A stretch of DNA of 64,000 bases from Neoaquamicrobium sediminum (GTDB lineage: Bacteria > Pseudomonadota > Alphaproteobacteria > Rhizobiales > Rhizobiaceae): positions 186,001 to 250,000 of the forward strand of contig NZ_JABETK010000003.1 of assembly GCF_013240295.1 (NCBI RefSeq). The letters run 5' to 3'. Positions within the stretch are counted from its first letter, which is position 1, and every line of letters starts with the position of its first letter. The translations under genes and the position numbers were made by a program. This document shows, in pieces, positions 60,695 through 64,000 of this stretch. The notes below the pieces were generated by a model that ran no database searches, was not told the origin of the DNA, and saw only the letters and a program-made list of their open reading frames with translations.

Positions 60695-61846
60695 ATGAAC
60701 GCTATCGTCAATGAACTCGACCGGGCCAGCATGAAGGAATGGTTCGAGCATATGCACCGTACGCCCGAACTGTCGATGCAGGAGGAAAAGACCGCCAAAT
60801 ACATCGCTGGGATCGTCAGGGGTTTTGGTTACGAGGTGGAGGAGGGTGTCGGCAAATATGGCATCGTTGCTTCGCTGAAGGCGGGCGATGGCGACAGCGC
60901 CATCGGGCTGCGCGCCGATTTCGACGCCCTGCCGATCGAGGAGGTCAACGCGCTGCCCTACAAGTCGGGCGTAGCGGGCGTCGCCCATCTTTGCGGCCAT
61001 GACGGCCATACCACCATGCTGCTGAGGGCCGCGAAATACCTTGCCGAGAAGAAGAACTTCAACGGCACCGTGCGCCTGATCTTCCAGCCGGGCGAGGAGA
61101 CGATGCAGGGCGGCCCGGCGATGATCGAGGACGGGCTGTTCGAGCGCTTTCCCGTGGACGCGGTGTTCGGCATGCACAACATGCCGGGGCTGGCGCTCGG
61201 CAAGCTTTACTTCACCCCGGGCGAGGCCATGGCCGCCGTCGACAACTGGGAGGTGGAGATCACCGGCAAGGGCGGACACGGCGCCATGCCGGAACTGTCG
61301 ATCGATCCGGTCGTCGCAGGCTCGTCGCTGGTCATGGCCTTGCAGAGCATCGTCGCCCGCAACGTCAGCCCGGCAAATCGCGCCGTCGTCACCGTCGGCG
61401 CGTTCCTGGCGGGCAATGCCGGCAATGTGATCGCCTACAGCGCGATCCTGCGGCTGTCGATCCGCACGACTACGCCGGAAGACCGCGCGATGGTGCTGTA
61501 CAATGTCCGCCGGCTGGTTTCGACGCAGGCCGAGGCTTTCGGGTGCACCTCGGAGATCCGCGAGGGGGTGCCGGGGGCGGTGTTGGTCAACGATACCGCT
61601 GAAACCGACAAAGCAGCCGAGATCGCCCGCCACGCCTTCGGCGAGGATCAGGTCATCCATCCCGGTCCGACCTATCTCGGCTCCGAGGATTTCGCCTTCA
61701 TGCTGCAAAAGCAGAAGGGAACTTACTGTTTCCTCGGCAATGGCGACACCAAGATGGTCCACCACCCCGAGTTTGTCTTCAATCAGGACATCCTGCCCAT
61801 CGGGGCTGCCTATTGGGTGGCATTGGCGGAAGGCCATCTGCGCTGA
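60695..61846 (+). CDS. M20-family amidohydrolase (hippurate hydrolase/aminoacylase type)
   Basis: The 383-residue zinc enzyme has the M20 pattern: HRTPELSMQEEKTA, LRADFDALPIEE, AHLCGHDGHTTMLL with the catalytic Cys-Gly-His-Asp-x-H group, then FQPGEETMQGGPAMIEDGL, then HGAMPE in the lid domain and GSEDFAFMLQ near the end. Such enzymes hydrolyse N-acyl amino acids or indole-3-acetyl conjugates. ATG 60695 is used, since AAGGA precedes it; the frame extends upstream to 60620 without family likeness. It probably forms an operon with the MFS exporter. Confidence 0.92.
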   Translation: MNAIVNELDRASMKEWFEHMHRTPELSMQEEKTAKYIAGIVRGFGYEVEEGVGKYGIVASLKAGDGDSAIGLRADFDALPIEEVNALPYKSGVAGVAHLCGHDGHTTMLLRAAKYLAEKKNFNGTVRLIFQPGEETMQGGPAMIEDGLFERFPVDAVFGMHNMPGLALGKLYFTPGEAMAAVDNWEVEITGKGGHGAMPELSIDPVVAGSSLVMALQSIVARNVSPANRAVVTVGAFLAGNAGNVIAYSAILRLSIRTTTPEDRAMVLYNVRRLVSTQAEAFGCTSEIREGVPGAVLVNDTAETDKAAEIARHAFGEDQVIHPGPTYLGSEDFAFMLQKQKGTYCFLGNGDTKMVHHPEFVFNQDILPIGAAYWVALAEGHLR

Positions 61847-61868
61847 CAAGCGCGACGCTCACAGGTCT

Positions 61869-62426
61869 TCATCCGATACGGACCGACGTTTCGTTGAGGA
61901 ACTGGAACAGGGGCACGGCGAGGTTTTCGGGAGCCGGCCCCGAGCGGATCCTGCCCGCTGTATCGTAATGCGAACCATGACAGGGGCAGAACCATCCACC
62001 GTAGTCCCCTGCTTGACCAAGAGGGATGCAGCCGAGGTGGGTGCACACGCCGACCATGATAAGCCAGTTTTCTCGATGTTGTCCTGCGGACCTCGCGAGA
62101 TCGGTCGCCGGCGAGTCGGCCGGCAGATTAGCGTTGCGCGCGATGGGGTCTTTAAGCTCTTCCAGGGGCGTCACGGAAGCAGCTTCAATTTCCCGGGATG
62201 TCCTGTTCCTGACAAAGACCGGCCGCCCGCGCCACTTGACGGTCACCGACATACCTTCCTCGATTCCGGAAAGGTCGATGTCTATGGTGGCGATCGCGAG
62301 TGTCGAAGCGTCGGGTTTCATCTGGTCGATGAAAGGCCAAGAGGCAAAGCCGGCCCCGACGGCCGCCGTTGTGCCCGTCGCGACATAAAGGAAATCCCGA
62401 CGATTGACGTGAACTTCACTTTGCAT
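61869..62426 (-). CDS. petA: Ubiquinol-cytochrome c reductase Rieske iron-sulfur protein (orphan PetA)
   Basis: The 185-residue protein has a Tat-like N-terminal anchor (NRRDFLYVATGTTAAVGAGF) and both Rieske motifs: CTHLGC, then CPCHGSHYD, with the disulfide cysteines of bc1-type proteins. ATG 62426 follows GCAGGAGGTG. petB and petC (cytochromes b and c1) are not adjacent, so this is an orphan copy, perhaps an alternative subunit for the main bc1 complex. It is convergent with the M20 gene, 22 bases between stops. Confidence 0.9.
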   Translation of the reverse strand: MQSEVHVNRRDFLYVATGTTAAVGAGFASWPFIDQMKPDASTLAIATIDIDLSGIEEGMSVTVKWRGRPVFVRNRTSREIEAASVTPLEELKDPIARNANLPADSPATDLARSAGQHRENWLIMVGVCTHLGCIPLGQAGDYGGWFCPCHGSHYDTAGRIRSGPAPENLAVPLFQFLNETSVRIG

Positions 62427-62814
62427 GGACACCTCCTGCCCGCAGCAACGACCGGTCGATCGGATCAAGATTTTCGCCAGAAGACGGCAAAATGAAGAGC
62501 TTGGCTCCGTTCCCCGCTTCAACAACCTGCAGCCCGTTATGAGATGGGTCGCAAATTGGGAGACGGAGGGGTAAGCCGCTCTTCGCTTCCGGTTCTCGTC
62601 GTGAGATAGTTTCGACGGTGGATGCTGTTAAGAGCGTGACTTCCGATCCAATACCAAAATCTACTGTAGAGGACTTTAACCTGGATCAAGGATTCCAGGG
62701 CTCGAACCGATGATTTTGAGCCCGGCATGATGCGCCTGCCGAGAACTGCGACCACCCGAGGGGTCGCAGTTCTGCTGGCCCGATGCCGCGTAGCCACGAC
62801 AAGGAAAAAACCTG
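62427..62814. other. Intergenic region between petA and the copper ATPase
   Basis: The 388 bases between divergent genes hold no supported gene. Features: an AT-richer stretch near 62640-62700 that could hold both promoters, and the perfect hairpin listed at 62742-62773. No clear CueR- or CsoR-type operator was recognised. Confidence 0.4.
62742..62773 (+). promoter_or_regulatory. Leader hairpin upstream of the copper ATPase gene
   Basis: A perfect 12-bp stem AGAACTGCGACC (62742-62753) and its complement (62762-62773) encloses an 8-base loop. It ends 41 bases before the start codon. There is no T tract, so it is not a standard terminator. It could be an operator dyad or an mRNA structure controlling translation. 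Confidence 0.7.
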
Positions 62815-64000
62815 ATGAGTTCACCACATTCCCACCAGAACCATCAAGCGCATGCGACCGGGAATCGAAACGATGAAGCTCATCGCGGTGTCGTAGCTGC
62901 TGCCGGCTCCAGCCATTCCGAGCATTCTGGCCACGGCGGGCATGGCCACGGCGCGATGGTCGCCGACTACCGGCGCCGATTCTGGTTGGTCCTCGTGCTC
63001 ACGCCACCGGTGCTGTTGCTCTCGCCGATGATCCAGCATTGGCTTGGCATCGCAGAAACTTTGGCGTTCCCAGGCGACCGCTACGTTCTCTTCGTGCTTT
63101 CGACAATTGCCTACGTTTATGGCGGCTGGCCATTCCTGACGGGCTTCACCTCCGAGCTGCGGAAGGGGCAGCCCGGCATGATGACCCTGATCGCTCTAGC
63201 GATCTCGGCGGCCTATTTCTTTTCGGCGGCCGTCACGTTCGGGTTTCCGGGCGAGGAACTCTACTGGGAACTTGTGACGCTGATCGCCATCATGCTTCTC
63301 GGCCACTGGATCGAGATGCGTTCGGTCATGGGAGCATCGCGTGCGCTTGAGGAACTGGTCCGGCTCCTGCCGGATTCAGCCACGCGGATCAGGGCCGACG
63401 GATCGTCCGAAGAGGTGCCGATCTCAACCCTTCAACCCGGTGATGAGGTCATCGTACGACCCGGTGCAAAGGTTCCGGTGGATGGCGAGATCATTGAGGG
63501 TTCGTCCGGTTTCAACGAGGCCATGCTCACTGGCGAATCGAGGCCCGTAACCAAGGGGGTCGGCGCCGCCGCCATCGGCGGCGCGATCAACGGGGCCGCC
63601 GCTGTCACCATCAAGGTGACGGCAACAGGCGACGCCACCTATCTGTCGCAGGTCATCGAATTGGTAAAGAAGGCGCAGGCAACGCGCTCGCGCACTCAGG
63701 ACGTTGCCAACCGTGCCGCCGCTTGGCTGACCTACATCGCACTCGTCGTCGGCTTCGGTACGCTGTTCGTCTGGTGGCTTTTCCTTGACGCCCCCTTGGA
63801 ATTTGCCATCGAGCGCATGGTGACGGTCATGGTAGTTGCCTGTCCGCACGCCCTTGGTCTCGCTGTGCCGCTGGTCGTCGCGGTCAGCACATCGCTGTCG
63901 GCCGGCAACGGACTGCTGATCCGCGACCGGGCCGCCTTCGAGCGGGCGCGCAATCTCAACGCCGCCGTGTTCGATAAGACCGGCACGTTAACTGAGGGCC
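62815..64000 (+). CDS. CopB-type P1B copper-translocating ATPase (partial at window end)
   Basis: Starts at ATG 62815 (AAGGA upstream) and runs off the right edge; 395 residues are seen. The N-terminus is a histidine-rich metal-binding stretch ([24 protein letters not shown]). Eight-helix P1B core signs follow: phosphatase loop [12 protein letters not shown], membrane metal site [13 protein letters not shown] and phosphorylation motif [13 protein letters not shown] rather than CPC in helix 6 is typical of the CopB subgroup that exports copper/silver. Located at the inner membrane. Confidence 0.93.
   Translation, partial: MSSPHSHQNHQAHATGNRNDEAHRGVVAAAGSSHSEHSGHGGHGHGAMVADYRRRFWLVLVLTPPVLLLSPMIQHWLGIAETLAFPGDRYVLFVLSTIAYVYGGWPFLTGFTSELRKGQPGMMTLIALAISAAYFFSAAVTFGFPGEELYWELVTLIAIMLLGHWIEMRSVMGASRALEELVRLLPDSATRIRADGSSEEVPISTLQPGDEVIVRPGAKVPVDGEIIEGSSGFNEAMLTGESRPVTKGVGAAAIGGAINGAAAVTIKVTATGDATYLSQVIELVKKAQATRSRTQDVANRAAAWLTYIALVVGFGTLFVWWLFLDAPLEFAIERMVTVMVVACPHALGLAVPLVVAVSTSLSAGNGLLIRDRAAFERARNLNAAVFDKTGTLTEG

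Overview
The window is GC-rich DNA from an alphaproteobacterium, most likely Rhizobiales and probably Phyllobacteriaceae-like. The evidence is gene content: a MucR/Ros regulator, a NasTS-controlled nitrate assimilation operon, a ChvE-GguABC sugar system with its LysR regulator, a YtfQRT-YjfF transporter, and non-phosphorylating L-arabinose/galactose oxidation genes. Species and replicon cannot be told from the sequence.

Layout. 0-3.5 kb is accessory DNA: a TetR tail, a frameshifted mucR, a VOC protein, and an IS3-family element that has split a Crp/Fnr gene with a 3-bp target duplication. 4.1-14.6 kb is the nitrate/nitrite assimilation operon nasT-nasS-[ANTAR leader + terminator]-nitrate transporter-nirB-nirD-nasA-cysG. 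14.6-16.2 kb holds an SLC13 permease remnant and a GSU2403-type nucleotidyltransferase-fold gene behind two tandem dyad repeats. 16.5-30.5 kb is the most unusual part: three tightly packed giant genes (about 2,390, 1,230 and 1,060 aa if indels are repaired) with an OmpA-like segment, beta-rich repeats, a fibronectin-III-like stretch and a PLD-like segment. I cannot assign them to a known system. 30.8-36.0 kb (minus strand) is gntR-yjfF-ytfT-ytfR-ytfQ. 36.1-45.8 kb is gbpR, divergent from chvE-gguA-gguB-gguC-arabonate dehydratase-sugar dehydrogenase-lactonase. 46.4-50.1 kb has a CPA1 antiporter and a LysR/polysaccharide deacetylase pair. 50.1-52.9 kb has a Fic protein among integrase, HigA and IS66 remnants. 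52.8-57.0 kb (minus strand) is an amino-acid ABC transporter operon with a C45 acyltransferase-like hydrolase and an RpiR regulator. 57.4-59.1 kb is an IS5-family element next to a DUF3991 fragment fused to the C-terminal part of a type II GAPDH. 59.2-64 kb has an MFS exporter, an M20 amidohydrolase, an orphan Rieske protein and the start of a CopB-type copper ATPase.

How it works together. Nitrate is taken up, reduced to nitrite by NasA and to ammonium by NirBD with siroheme from CysG. NasS/NasT should release transcription termination in the leader before the transporter gene. Two sugar ABC importers lie back to back, and the second feeds a dehydrogenase-lactonase-dehydratase route.

A caution applies to the first 38.5 kb. 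About 16 single- or double-base indels interrupt otherwise well-conserved reading frames, often in G, C or T runs. The pattern looks more like uncorrected sequencing error than gene decay. Frameshifted genes are therefore annotated over their full reconstructed extent.
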